NCBI GenBank assembly: GCA_963930775.1
Contig: OZ005707.1
Location: 2,976,001 to 3,040,000, forward strand
Direction of reading: 5' to 3'
From: Cliona cf. orientalis
Lineage: Eukaryota; Porifera; Demospongiae; Clionaida; Clionaidae
Length of the DNA: 64,000 nt
The position numbers were made by a program, and so were the translations under genes. A model generated the notes under the pieces. That model did not search any database. It was not told where the DNA came from and worked only from the letters and a program-made list of their open reading frames with translations. Position 1 is the first letter of the stretch, and each line of letters begins with the position of its first letter. This document shows positions 14,901-23,825 of this stretch, one piece after another.

Positions 14901-17900
14901 GTATTGATATTTATTTTTTTATGATTCAGAGACTAGCATTGGTTTTGAAAAAGCAGACTACTATGTGTATGAAAATGATACATCAGTGAAAGTATGTGTT
15001 AGTCGTCATGGTGGAGTATTAAGCCGCCAATTGAATCTCACCATTGCCAGCAGTACTGGATCTGCTAGTGAACTTAAGGACTTTTCAAAGCTGCTGCACA
15101 CAATGGCATTCTCTGAAAGTGATGGTGACAGACTTTGCGTCAATGTCACTATCATTGATGATCTTCTGTTAGAAAATGATGAAATTTTCAATCTGCTTCT
15201 CACATCCACTGACAGTGCTGTGTCTGTGGAGCTAAACATGACCACTGTGACCATCTTGGATGATGATTCAGTGACACTGGCATTGCTGCCAATGGAATTC
15301 ACAATTGCAGAGAGCTCTCAGCAAGTTCAGATCACAGTTGTACTCAGGGGTAGACTGGAGAGGGAGGTGTCACTCATGTTGGAAAGCAAGGACGGAACTG
15401 CTTCTTTTAACAAGGACTACAAAATGTTATCAGATAAATTGACATTCCCTCTTAGCAATTCTGTCACCTCCTCCTTAACTGTGAATGTTACCGTAATTGA
15501 TGATCTGCTAGTGGAAGGAATGGAATATTTCACTGTCTATGCTCTTGCCATGGACACTGCAGCACATTTCATACCGGGAAGAAACTCTACCACAATTCAC
15601 ATATTGGATGATGATAGTAAGTAAAATAATATTCTCTGTAACTTATCATGACACCATTTTTTTTCCATAGCAATTAGGATTAAGTTTGAGTCCCTGTCAT
15701 ATTCGGTAGAAGAAGGTGCAGCAGTGAAAGTGTGCATTAAAGCTGAGAATGGAGAATTGGAAAGAACTGTCCAGCTCTCTATTGCTAGTATATCTGATAG
15801 TGCAGAGGAAAGTGATGACTACTCTCCAATCACCCTCACCCTGACCCTGCTCCATGGTGAGAGTCAATCTTGCTTCAGTGTTGTGACTCTGGATGATGAT
15901 GTGGTTGAGGGGGAAGAGGCATTCACAGTTGTCATCAGAAGTCAAGACAAAGCTGTCGTCACCCCAACTAATACTACCATCATTAGCATTCATGATTCTG
16001 ATCGTAAGTGATGAATATAACCACTATGCAGTGATAATAATACTATCTTTAACGATTAAAGATGCAGTGTTTGGGCTGGAATTTCCTATGTACTTTATCA
16101 AAGAAAAGGATGAAAGCACTGTGGTATCGATTTTATTACTTGAAAAAGATCTTGGTTCACCAGTAACCCTTCAGCTCTCTACTTCTGATCTAACTGCCAG
16201 TAAGTATAGATTGACATTCTTGTGCACAGTATTAATATAATATCATGGCTTGGAACAGTTGCAGGAGTTGATTATGTAGCTTCATCCAAGCTGATAACTT
16301 TTCCAATTGGCTCTAAGTCTGGTGACAAGCAGAATATCTCATTTACTTCTCCCCTGATGGACAGTGTAGTAGAGAATACTGAATCATTTGAAGTCCATCT
16401 CTCTACTATCAGCTCAATGGCAACTGTCAGAAGTGATGCAGAAAATGCTACTGTATATATTGCTGACCAAAGTTGTAAGTCTGTTTTCTAGTATGCTCTA
16501 TAGGTGTGTAATTTTATATTATATTTTATGTCAGCTATCAGTATTGGATTTGAGGAAAGTCATTATTATGTAACTGAAAATCAGTCCCAAATTGAAATAT
16601 GCCTGGTGCTACAAAGTGGGCATTTGGATCGACCAGTGAACCTGCTGGTTTGTACCCATGATGAGAGTGCTCACTCACCGATGGACTATACCAAACTGAT
16701 ACTAATGACAACTCTTGAGGGAGATGCAAAATGTATTGAAGTTGGTATCACTGCTGATAAGTATGTTGAAAGCAATGAAACATTTCTTGTCAGTCTCAAT
16801 TCTTCTGATATTGCCGTATCCCTGAGTCTACTACCTGTGATGATCACGATAATAAATGACGACCATGCAACAATTGCATTTCAGCATTCACAGTATAGAG
16901 TCCCTGAGAATTCAGGGCAGTTGGACTTAGTGATCAAATTGACAGGATTTATTGAGAAGAATGTCTCTCTAATTGTGGATATCCAGGATCGAACAGCTTC
17001 TGCTAGCAGAGGTGACTACAGTGCAAGAACTAGTGAGTCCAAGCTGGTGTTCCCCTCTGGTAGCATGTCAGGTTCTAACTTGACCCTAACATTTGATATT
17101 GGAGATGATAACCTTGTTGAGGAAGAGGAATTATTCATTGTTAGTCTAAGATCACTGGATGTAGATATTCAGATAGAGGAAGTTAAGAACAGTGCTCAAA
17201 TTTTTATCGAAGACGATGACTGTAAGTTTGCATGGAATTATTTTAATATTTGCCTTTATTGTGCTCCCTTTCTCTTCAGCAATCAATGTTAGATTAGAGT
17301 CTGCCTCATACTTTGTTGTTGAGGGCGAAACAGTCAAGCTATGTACCATTGTTGAGAGTGGAGAGCTGGAGAAAAGTATAGAACTTGAAATCTCCATTGT
17401 TGGCCAATCTGACAGTGATCAAGAAGAAGACTATAAAGTGAAGATGTCTACATTTTCCCTCAAGCCAGCTCAGAACCAGACCTGCACCACAGTGGAGATT
17501 CTAAATGACAATCTGGTGGAAGGCAATGAGACCTTCCAAGTGATTTTAAGTAGCACGGATTCTGCAGTCACTGTATCCACCCCAAATACAGCCATCATAA
17601 CTATTGAAGATGCTAATGGTATAAGGCTTTGGCGTATGCATGAGTTTATGTATTAAATAATTGTTATGATCTATCTCCTCACTTCATAGATGTTGTTCTG
17701 GGGTTTAAGTTCACGGACTACTTTATTAGTGAAAGTGATGGTAGCCTCACCTTATCAGTTGTTCTACTGCACAGTGAACTCCGTATACCCACACCTGTGC
17801 TGCTAACTGCTGAAGATATTTCAGCTAGTATGTTTGCATAACCATAATAATAATATGATGCATATCTATTACGAGTTTTATTGTATGTATGCAGCTAATG

Positions 17901-20900
17901 GAATCGACTATGTTTTCATGGATACAACATTGATCTTTCCATCACACTCAAAGCCTGGCTATATCAAGAATGTCACAGTTGTAATCCTCACAGATATCAT
18001 TGTTGAGAGTACAGAGTTTATCCAAGTCCACCTTTCTAGTATCGGTCCACATACAACCATTGATAGCGATAAGAGAGGCGCTAGAGTTGGCATCTATGAC
18101 CAAACTGGTGAGTTGAGTGGAGCCTTCCTTTCATTCATTCCTTTCAGCACAATCCCCCAGAAATTCCTAAAATTATTAATACTGAGCTGTTGTACTATAA
18201 TATTATAGTTACCCCACATGAATGCGCAAGGGGTAAAGCAATCGGTTTGTTCGTCTGTTGTCGACACAAGAATCGCCAGATCTCGAGTTTTAGGCAGGTA
18301 AGCACAATGAATTGGTAGTTGTACATGCTTGGAATTGCTGAAAGTGGCTTACTAGCTCATATATTTTCTGTTAAGCATGCCTGTGGTTTATTGACCATAC
18401 CCACTCTACTGGTATGTGCTGATGCAACTGCGCATGCTCAAGCTCAGTGTAGGAAAGGGTCATCAAGTCATAACAGCTTTGCAGTAGAGCGTTGCAAGAC
18501 TACACTATGTTACAGAGAGAGCACAGAGTATGTGCTCTAGGGAGCTCTAGTTTACTATGTCTTTGCAATCTCTATAGTATCATGGCATGCATGAAGTATC
18601 CTGGATTTTTCACTATAATAATATCTTGATTGTATAGAAAGGTATCCTTGCTTAAGCAGTACTTAATAGAGAGATTCGAGGGATTTACCATTTGGAGAGG
18701 TTTGAATTTAATTTACGTTTATACAGTGGTGACTGCTGGGTTTGAAGTATCCGAGTACTCTTTGCATGAAGGGATGTCTTCTCTCGAAGTGTGTATTCTT
18801 CTTGAAGGAGGACAGTTGCACAGACCTGTAAATATTGCTCTCTCCAGCAGCGACAGAACTGCAGTTGCCCAACTTGACTATGCAGGACTATATTTAGCGG
18901 AGTTTACGCCTAGTGATGGAAATATGATATGTATTGATGTCACGATCAGGGATGATACAGTGGTGGAAAGAGATGAGAGTTTTACACTTGCTTTAAATTC
19001 CAGTGATAGAGCTGTGCGTATAATATCGGACTCTGCAACAGTGACAATTATTGACAATGATCAAGCGATTGTTGGCTTTATGCACAACTCTTACACTGTT
19101 ATTGAAGAAGTTGGACATCTTGAAGTTGGAATACAACTACTAGATGGTCAGAGTTTGGAAAGAGAAATTATCGTTTATGTAGAGAGTAGTGATGAAAGTG
19201 CTCTGTCTGTAAATGGTGATTATGCTGCCTTCAGGAGGACTTTAACGTTCCCCCAGGGCAGTTTACCTGGTACCATACTACCGCTGGAGATCACTATCCT
19301 TGATGATACTATGGTAGAGGATCTGGAGTACTTCACTCTTCATATAGGAACCACTGATCATGCTGTACAATATCAGACTGGCAAACAGAATTCAACAGTC
19401 TATATCAAGGATGATGATTGTGAGTTTTTGCAACAATATCAAAAATATGTATCAATTTAAACTTAATTTCTGTATAGCAATCTCCCTTGTGATGGAGTCT
19501 TCAGTGTATACTGTGACAGAAGGAGAAATGGTGGAAATTTGTATGGCAGTTCAGAGAGGAGAGTTGGAGACCACAGTACAATTTTCTATATTTAGCCGTC
19601 CAGCTAGTGCTCAAGAAGAAGATTATAATTCAATCTTTCGTTCCGTTTCTCTATCACCTGGTGAGAATAGAGTTTGCTTGCATATAGAGACAATAGATGA
19701 CAGCACTGTTGAAGGAAAAGAGAGGTTCCATCTCATTCTGAGTAGCCCGAATCCAGCTGTCAACATATCCACCCCCAATATGACTCTTGTCACTATTAGA
19801 GATAATGATGGTACGTTACTACCTATACACACATCACGTGCACTCACACATACACACACCACCACCACCACCAATAACAACAACAACGAGTGAAGTTTAA
19901 CCATGCATGTCATCCTACAATGTGTACTACAGCAATTGATGTTCGATTGGAGTCTGCTTCTTATACTGTGTCTGAGGGTGGTACAATTGAAGTGTGTGCA
20001 GTGGTTGAGAATGGTCAGTTTGAGAGGAATGTAGAGCTCTTTATCTCCAGCCAGCCGGGTAGTGCGCAAGAAGAGGATTATGTTGTGATTTATATGGAAC
20101 GCATAATCTTGCAACCACATAACAAAAGATCATGCATCAGAATTGAAATTAAGGATGATGATCTGGTTGAAGGTGTTGAGGCTTTTCAGGTTACTATAAC
20201 AACATCTGATACAGCAGCAGTCATTACTACTCCTAGTACAAGCACTGTTCAGATTATTGACAATGACTGTAAGTCAACTATTTCATGCAGCACTAGCCAT
20301 TTTTACATAAATTTTGCTCTTGCTTCATGATGAATAAAAAAATACTGTATTAGATGCAAGATTTGGTTTTAAATCATCAGAGTATTCCTTCAGTGAGGGA
20401 CCTGATATTCAGTCAGTGGTTGTTGTGCTTTTGGAACATGAACTCACATCACCAATTTCTGTTCAGTTTACTGTTGCTGACTCATCTGCAAGTGAGTTTG
20501 CATTAGTTTGTGTTGCAGTATTTATATGTAGACTCATTATTGACCATTATTCACCTTCTTGATGGTATCACGCAGCATGGGGGACTGATTATGACTACCA
20601 ACAAGAGTCTGTGACATTTTTATCTGGAGAAAAGTCTGGTGACACTCACTCATTCTACGTAGACATCAACAGGGATGCTATTGTTGAAGCTACTGAATCA
20701 TTTCAACTCTATCTTTCTTGTCAGAGTCATTTGGCATCAATTGATGGACGAAGGAGAGTATCTACTGTCTACATTACTGATCAGACAAGTATATCCACTT
20801 CTAGCATAAAATTATTATGAATAATAATTTTTACACTTTATTGACTACTTTTCAGCTGCTATGATTGGTTTTGAAAGAGCCCAGTATGAGATAAGAGAGG

Positions 20901-21904
20901 ATACTCCCCAGCTTACAGTATGCCTGACATTACAGGACGGTAGAGAGCTGGCTAGGCCTGTGGACTTCGCGGTGTCTAGTAGTGATGGATCAGCACAGGC
21001 TCCTGGAGACTACTCATCAGTGGAACTTACTACTAGTTTTGACCCCAGTCACGGACACAGGAAGTGTTTGCAGCTAGAAATTGTGGATGATTGGCGTTTA
21101 GAGGATAGTGAGGTGTTATCGTTAAGTCTAACATTAACTGACCCTTCAATATTTCTTGGTCTAGTCCGGACATCAGTAACAATTCTAGATAATGATCGTG
21201 TGATAGTAGGCTTGAAATCAACCCACTATACTATTGAAGAGAGCGTTCAGCAAATTGAAGTAACTGTTGAGCTACTAGGAGACATAGAAAGGGATGTTTC
21301 TGTTGTTGTAGAGAGCGAGGATGGAACTGCCTTTGCTTCTGATGGAGATTATATCCCATTCTTAGAAGTGCTTACATTCTCCAAGGGCAGCAGCTCTGGC
21401 TCAATACGCTCAGCAAGAGTTTATGTACTGGATGATCCACTGGTGGAGAGGTTAGAGTACTTCACTGTTCACCTGTCACCAGTGGATATCGGAGTACAGA
21501 TTCAGCAAAGTAGGGAGGATGCTACCATCTTTATTATCAATGATGATGGTATGTTTATAATATGAATTTTCCTTCATTTCTAATTGTTATCACTCATTGA
21601 CATGATTATTGTAGTCATTTCAAGTGATGTCATATTATTACCTGTGGAAGGAAGTAATGGTAAGTCAACAATACTTATGCTTCATAAGCCTTCCTTTTGG
21701 ACAAATCATAATAATTATCTTACTTTAGGCGATGATAGTGAACAAATATGTACCAAAAAGAGTGGCTGCAGCAGCAGTGATACAAGATCAAGGAGTAAAT
21801 CAAAGAAAACTAGAGCCTCCCACAGTTCAAAGTCTAAGTCTAGGACTGCAACCCGCACAACAAAAACTAAGAAATCGAAAAAGACTAAGAAGAAGAGTCA
21901 TTAA
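1..21904 (+). CDS. Giant Calx-beta repeat protein, 3' part of gene (5' end outside window)
   Basis: About 44 exons in the window encode roughly 3960 residues made almost wholly of Calx-beta domains (about 34 plus a partial one at the left edge). Each domain has the family signature: a Y-x-V-x-E strand, an acidic DDxxVE(x)nE turn and a terminal I-x-D-N/D-D calcium-binding motif. Every inferred intron is phase 1 with GT-AG ends, so exons can be duplicated without changing frame. Calx-beta domains bind Ca2+ and occur in Na/Ca exchangers, integrin beta4, FRAS/FREM and ADGRV1 proteins and in sponge aggregation-factor core proteins. The domain-only array favours an extracellular adhesion or matrix role, an inference. 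No transmembrane segment is seen; the protein ends in a Lys/Arg/Ser-rich tail. No Wreath or other domain is visible. The start, signal peptide and any N-terminal domains lie outside the window. The join across 2920-8244 is inferred from matching phase and domain order. Confidence 0.85.
3225..3262. repeat. Short hairpin, 11 bp arms
   Basis: GCATTTAAACC at 3225-3235 pairs with GGTTTAAATGC at 3252-3262, with a 16-nt loop that contains a further GGC...GCC pairing. It is probably part of a degraded dispersed repeat. Confidence 0.6.
3360..3480 (+). repeat. Dispersed repeat, copy 1 (TGGTAAAAGGTCGTCAA family)
   Basis: Contains CCAGTAGCTGCA, then GTGCAT, then TGGTAAAAGGTCGTCAA, in the same order and spacing as 22446-22560. 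A degraded relative with CTAGTAGCTTCA and TGTGGTAAAGGGTCA is near 51834-51870. No coding potential is seen. Confidence 0.6.
4286..4409. repeat. Inverted repeat, 14 bp arms
   Basis: GGACGGATTGTCGA at 4286-4299 is the reverse complement of TCGACAATCCGTCC at 4396-4409. It lies in a 4.1-4.7 kb stretch with no convincing gene; probably part of a small mobile element. Confidence 0.6.
5248..5657 (-). CDS. Small predicted secreted protein, three exons, nested antisense
   Basis: Exon 1 5591-5657, exon 2 5441-5527, exon 3 5248-5384 (minus strand; stop at 5248-5250), with GT-AG introns of 63 and 56 bp, all phase 1; 96 residues. The N-terminus MMNKLLLFLTAAALSAMVTG is a typical signal peptide. The mature part is about 76 residues with a single Cys near the end (LVNPCTF) and a strand-rich pattern (GDTYTFKVQSNQGTVVSIPA). 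I do not recognise the family. A TATA box lies about 95 bp upstream of the start. The exon 2 acceptor has a CAGCAG tandem, allowing one residue to be dropped. It lies wholly inside an intron of the Calx-beta gene on the opposite strand. A start at the second Met (5654) is equally possible. Confidence 0.7.
5753..5760 (-). promoter_or_regulatory. TATA box of the nested antisense gene
   Basis: TATAAAAG on the minus strand, 96 bp upstream of the first ATG at 5657. That would give a 5' UTR of about 65-70 nt with a start site 25-30 bp downstream of the box. Confidence 0.55.
6122..6828 (+). mobile_element. Dispersed non-autonomous element, hairpin family, copy 1
   Basis: Starts TTAACCCTTGGCACATGCGC followed by GAGGGTTA, a self-complementary start, and ends GTGCTCGAGAAAGCTCTAG. 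The same start and end patterns recur at 6932-7531, 18209-18550 and 50728-51610. A second start-like motif lies at 6409-6430. Near the 3' end GTGCCGAGGGTT (6797-6808) pairs with the start AACCCTTGGCAC with one mismatch. No protein is encoded. Confidence 0.55.
6932..7531 (+). mobile_element. Dispersed non-autonomous element, hairpin family, copy 2
   Basis: Starts TTACCCTGCACGCATATGC then AAAGGGGTAA and ends CTACAGAGCTCTAG. It shares long near-identical stretches with 50728-51610, such as TTAGCACAAAAATCGCCATA and TGCCTTTTTGTTGGCCACC. Its last 190 bp is also present in reverse at 7804-7985. Confidence 0.75.
7344..7985. repeat. Long inverted repeat, about 185 bp arms
   Basis: The arm at 7344-7536 (with GGGTGCAGAGAGTGCTTTTT and GATTGCACAATGTG) is matched in reverse by 7804-7985 (with CACATTGTGCAATC and GTACTCTCTGCACCCC). 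The spacer of about 270 bp is unrelated. The unit is the 3' part of the hairpin-family element, so this is two head-to-head copies, one of them 5'-truncated. Confidence 0.75.
8245..8648 (+). CDS. Calx-beta gene, first domain after the large intron
   Basis: Exons 8245-8388 and 8448-8648 encode one Calx-beta domain (begins VHIGFEASSYSVKEG, ends IEDNDG). Both ends are phase 1. The acceptor at 8243-8244 follows a weak pyrimidine tract. An in-frame ATG at 8211 precedes it with a short hydrophobic stretch (NVVCLVYLCTG), so a separate gene starting here with a very short signal peptide is possible. I favour splicing from 2919, because the acceptor sits exactly where every other domain starts. Confidence 0.7.
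8862..10823 (+). CDS. Calx-beta gene, cassette 0 (ancestral-looking, six exons, four domains)
   Basis: Exons 8862-9002, 9073-9270 (domain 1), 9466-9810 (domain 2), 10001-10339 (domain 3), and 10401-10535 with 10608-10823 (domain 4). The order matches the later four-domain cassettes, but domains 1 and 2 are in three exons here rather than one. The end of domain 2 (ERVQF...ITIINNDG) resembles the end of the later two-domain exons (EQVQF...ITIYIEDNDG), supporting the correspondence. Confidence 0.8.
11105..12873 (+). CDS. Calx-beta gene, cassette 1
   Basis: Exons 11105-11791 (687 nt, two fused domains), 11919-12245 (one domain), 12327-12464 (138 nt, first half of domain 4) and 12661-12873 (second half). 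The two-domain exon starts with the recurrent T-I-D-I-G-F-E and the 138-nt exon with A-V-F-G-L, both of which mark cassette starts and positions downstream. Confidence 0.85.
13086..14872 (+). CDS. Calx-beta gene, cassette 2
   Basis: Exons 13086-13772 (687 nt, two domains; TIDIGFE start), 13844-14185 (one domain), 14459-14596 (138 nt; TVFGFEFSEYTV) and 14666-14872. The same exon order, phases and nearly the same lengths as cassette 1. Confidence 0.85.
14930..16474 (+). CDS. Calx-beta gene, cassette 3
   Basis: Exons 14930-15616 (687 nt, two domains), 15671-16003 (one domain), 16062-16199 (138 nt; AVFGLEFPMY) and 16259-16474. The last acceptor is ambiguous: AG at 16257-16258 or at 16263-16264, both in frame, differing by two residues. 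Introns are only 54-62 bp. Confidence 0.84.
16535..18107 (+). CDS. Calx-beta gene, cassette 4
   Basis: Exons 16535-17221 (687 nt, two domains), 17280-17618 (one domain), 17690-17827 (138 nt; VVLGFKFTDYFI) and 17895-18107. The following intron (18108-18726) is longer because it holds a dispersed repeat copy. Confidence 0.85.
18209..18550 (+). mobile_element. Dispersed hairpin-family element, short copy in an intron
   Basis: Lies in the 18108-18726 intron of the Calx-beta gene. Starts TTACCCCACATGAATGCGC then AAGGGGTAA, continues with a diverged version of the shared 5' region, and ends GTGCTCTAGGGAGCTCTAG. It lacks the middle of copies 2 and 4. Confidence 0.65.
18727..20788 (+). CDS. Calx-beta gene, cassette 5 with an extra domain exon
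   Basis: Exons 18727-19419 (693 nt, two domains), 19478-19810 and 19933-20268 (two successive single-domain exons of the same type), 20354-20491 (138 nt; ARFGFKSSEYSF) and 20576-20788. Cassettes 1-4 have only one single-domain exon at this position. The two share the pattern of a YTV(T/S)EG start, an AQEEDY motif in the middle and a final INDND-like motif, so one is probably a duplicate of the other. Confidence 0.84.
19848..19890 (+). repeat. Microsatellite (CA)n/(CAC)n/(AAC)n in an intron
   Basis: A compound simple repeat of ACACAC, CACCACCACC and AACAACAAC in the intron between the duplicated single-domain exons 19478-19810 and 19933-20268. Confidence 0.8.
20856..21904 (+). CDS. Calx-beta gene, terminal two-domain exon and basic tail
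   Basis: Exon 20856-21548 (693 nt, two domains) is the start of a sixth cassette that goes no further. It is followed by a 45-nt mini-exon (21615-21659, VISSDVILLPVEGSN) and the last exon (21729-21904, TAA stop at 21902-21904). The last exon encodes a 58-residue tail with two Cys near its start, then a run of Ser, Lys, Arg and Thr ending KKTKKKSH. No hydrophobic membrane segment or GPI signal is present. The tail could bind polyanions such as glycosaminoglycans or contain furin-like sites; that is inference. Confidence 0.82.
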
Positions 21905-22009
21905 TTCAATATAGTACTACTTATACTGCCCATGTATATTATTTGAAACCTTATTCAGTTCAGCTTACTGCTTTACCACTCATTGCCGAATACCGGTATC
22001 ACAAGCAAT

Positions 22010-22015
22010 ATTAAA
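22010..22015 (+). promoter_or_regulatory. Candidate poly(A) signal of the Calx-beta gene
   Basis: ATTAAA about 106 bp after the stop codon. It is the first recognisable poly(A) hexamer variant downstream of 21904; unconfirmed. Confidence 0.3.
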
Positions 22016-22445
22016 TTTTTTGCAGCAATTATCATTAATAGGGACCTCAGTATACAAATGAAAATAACATTCTTGATGGCACATGCCACATACACTGATA
22101 ACTCATGCCACAGCGAAATTTGGTCCAAAATCATGTTGTAATCACTCTGTGATTGAATAGTAAAACTATCTGTAAAATCAAACGCCTCTATAAAATCACT
22201 GAAATCACATAGAAGAATTGATTCTTGTAAAGATTTTACTATTCAATCTGATGGATTTTTGAATGTAGTGCATTGATTTTGGTAGTCTTTTTGCTGTGTG
22301 CACGAATCGTCGATGATGCCTAAGTTTCCTGATCTGCATGCAGATAATAATAATAGCCGCAGTATATATAAAATGTATACACCATCACGTTTTCATCATC
22401 TTCGCTCCCTCATATTATTATCTGTATGAACACTTGACCATCTCC

Positions 22446-22560
22446 CCAGTAGCTGCACAGTGTAATGGTGCATGTGGTAAAAGGTCGTCAATAGAACGTG
22501 TACACATCGATCGATGCTGGCCCCAGAAATCATGGAGATGCAGTGCTGCCAAAGATTAGG
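22446..22560 (+). repeat. Dispersed repeat, copy 2 (TGGTAAAAGGTCGTCAA family)
   Basis: CCAGTAGCTGCACAGTGTAA, then GGTGCATGTGGTAAAAGGTC, then CGATGCTGGCCCCAGAAATC matches 3360-3480 in order and spacing. It is probably a degraded interspersed element. Confidence 0.6.
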
Positions 22561-22565
22561 ATTTT

Positions 22566-22587
22566 ATCCTAATAATATTATTAGGAT
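22566..22587. repeat. Perfect 22-bp palindrome
   Basis: The 22 bases are their own reverse complement (ATCCTAATAAT then ATTATTAGGAT). AATATTAGGATTTTTT near 22631 repeats one arm. Confidence 0.8.
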
Positions 22588-22913
22588 TTTAGAGCATCAA
22601 TTTTGCTTCATTAGCATATGCAAATCAGGAATATTAGGATTTTTTTTTTTAGCCTTCTACTCCTATAAGGTGCAGTGTTCTCCATGATTATCTCAGGATT
22701 TGGGGTATGTTTCTTAGGATTTATTGTCAAAAGATTATGGCAGCCCTGGAGATGGCGTCTAAGATCGACTCTCAACCTTGATAGCGACAGGTTTCGATGC
22801 TTCAATCACAGAGACGAACTCGACACAGTCACAGCACAGTATTCCTTCCGAACTTCAGATTGGTCGCGCTGCTGCAGTCTCGCGCGGGCCAGCCCCTTGT
22901 GACAATGATGCGT

Positions 22914-23825
22914 GCTATACCGGTGTCCTAACGGTAAACGTCCCATCCAAATTACGTCCGGGGGACGTAAACGGATTAACGAGCTACGTCCGGGGGGACG
23001 CATATCGCCATCGAATATTGTCCGGTGGGACGCGATTCACCGTTGAACTGCGTCCCACAGCGTAGAATGTCGTCCCCTTCGCAGACTTCCGCTGCTCGCG
23101 GCTGCTGGACTCGTAACAAGAGTATGGTCTTGATAGTACTATATAGTATAGTAAGATAAGTTGTTGAATACTATCTTAGTATAATTATACTTATAAAGAA
23201 CAAAAATTGCTTATCATGATCCATGAATCAAAGATATTATACACGCATTAACAACAAGAATGGCAGTGCCATAGTTCAGCGGAGATTTTTAACTTCCTGG
23301 GTGTCAAAACCCCACCCTAGCCCCTATGGGAGGTAGTATGGCTTGGATGAATTACGTCGGCTATATTTTCTTGTAATTGGAAACCGCACAAGTCCTTTTT
23401 TTCCTGAAACACTGCAAGAGTTGATTTCTCATCTGAGTGTTACTATGCATGGAAGTATATTGATATGTACTGTTTTACTGTCATAATATTATTTTATTAC
23501 ATACCATGCTTTTCTCTCCATCATTCTCATCATCTTGCTTCCCATCTAGTCTGGGTGCCAGCCCCTTCACAAGAGGGAGGAAGGGGCTGGGCACCCAGAC
23601 TACTTCCCATCAGTGCCTGTCTTCTCTCCACCATCTTCCTCTCCATTAGTGCCTAACCCTTTGGCGCCTTTTTCGTTGGGGCGCTCGCGGCGGCGGGCGG
23701 ACGTTATTCCGTCGCGTGGGACGGATATCGTTAATTGATGGCGTCCCCCCGGACGTATATTTTACGTCCCCCGGACGCGATTCTACGGGGGACGCTATAT
23801 ATACGGCATGACACCGGTATATAGC
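22914..23825. mobile_element. GC-rich fold-back element, about 120 bp terminal inverted repeats
   Basis: The left end begins GCTATACCGGTGTC and includes CGTCCGGGGGACGTAAA and TACGTCCGGGGGGACGC. The right end contains the reverse complements GCGTCCCCCCGGACGTA, TTTACGTCCCCCGGACG and GACACCGGTATATAGC in the matching order. The arms also carry internal CGTCC/GGACG palindromes. Its GC content stands out from the AT-rich surroundings. No transposase is encoded, so it looks non-autonomous. No clear target duplication was found. Confidence 0.75.
23548..23601. repeat. Hairpin inside the fold-back element
   Basis: AGTCTGGGTGCCAGCCCCTT and AAGGGGCTGGGCACCCAGACT are near-perfect reverse complements separated by about 12 nt (ACAAGAGGGAGG-like loop). 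Possibly a separate small insertion. Confidence 0.75.

Larger units (their letters stand above)
21905..22913. other. Intergenic DNA after the Calx-beta gene
   Basis: No coding region seen. It contains an imperfect inverted repeat (TGAATAGTAAAA near 22153 with TTTTACTATTCA near 22236), a second copy of the TGGTAAAAGGTCGTCAA dispersed repeat (about 22446-22560), and a 22-bp palindrome. Confidence 0.6.

Noticed and set aside
22778-23065. Open frames at the left end of the GC-rich fold-back element
   Set aside because: Long frames are expected in GC-rich palindromic DNA; the products are repeats of CGTCC translation with no domain.
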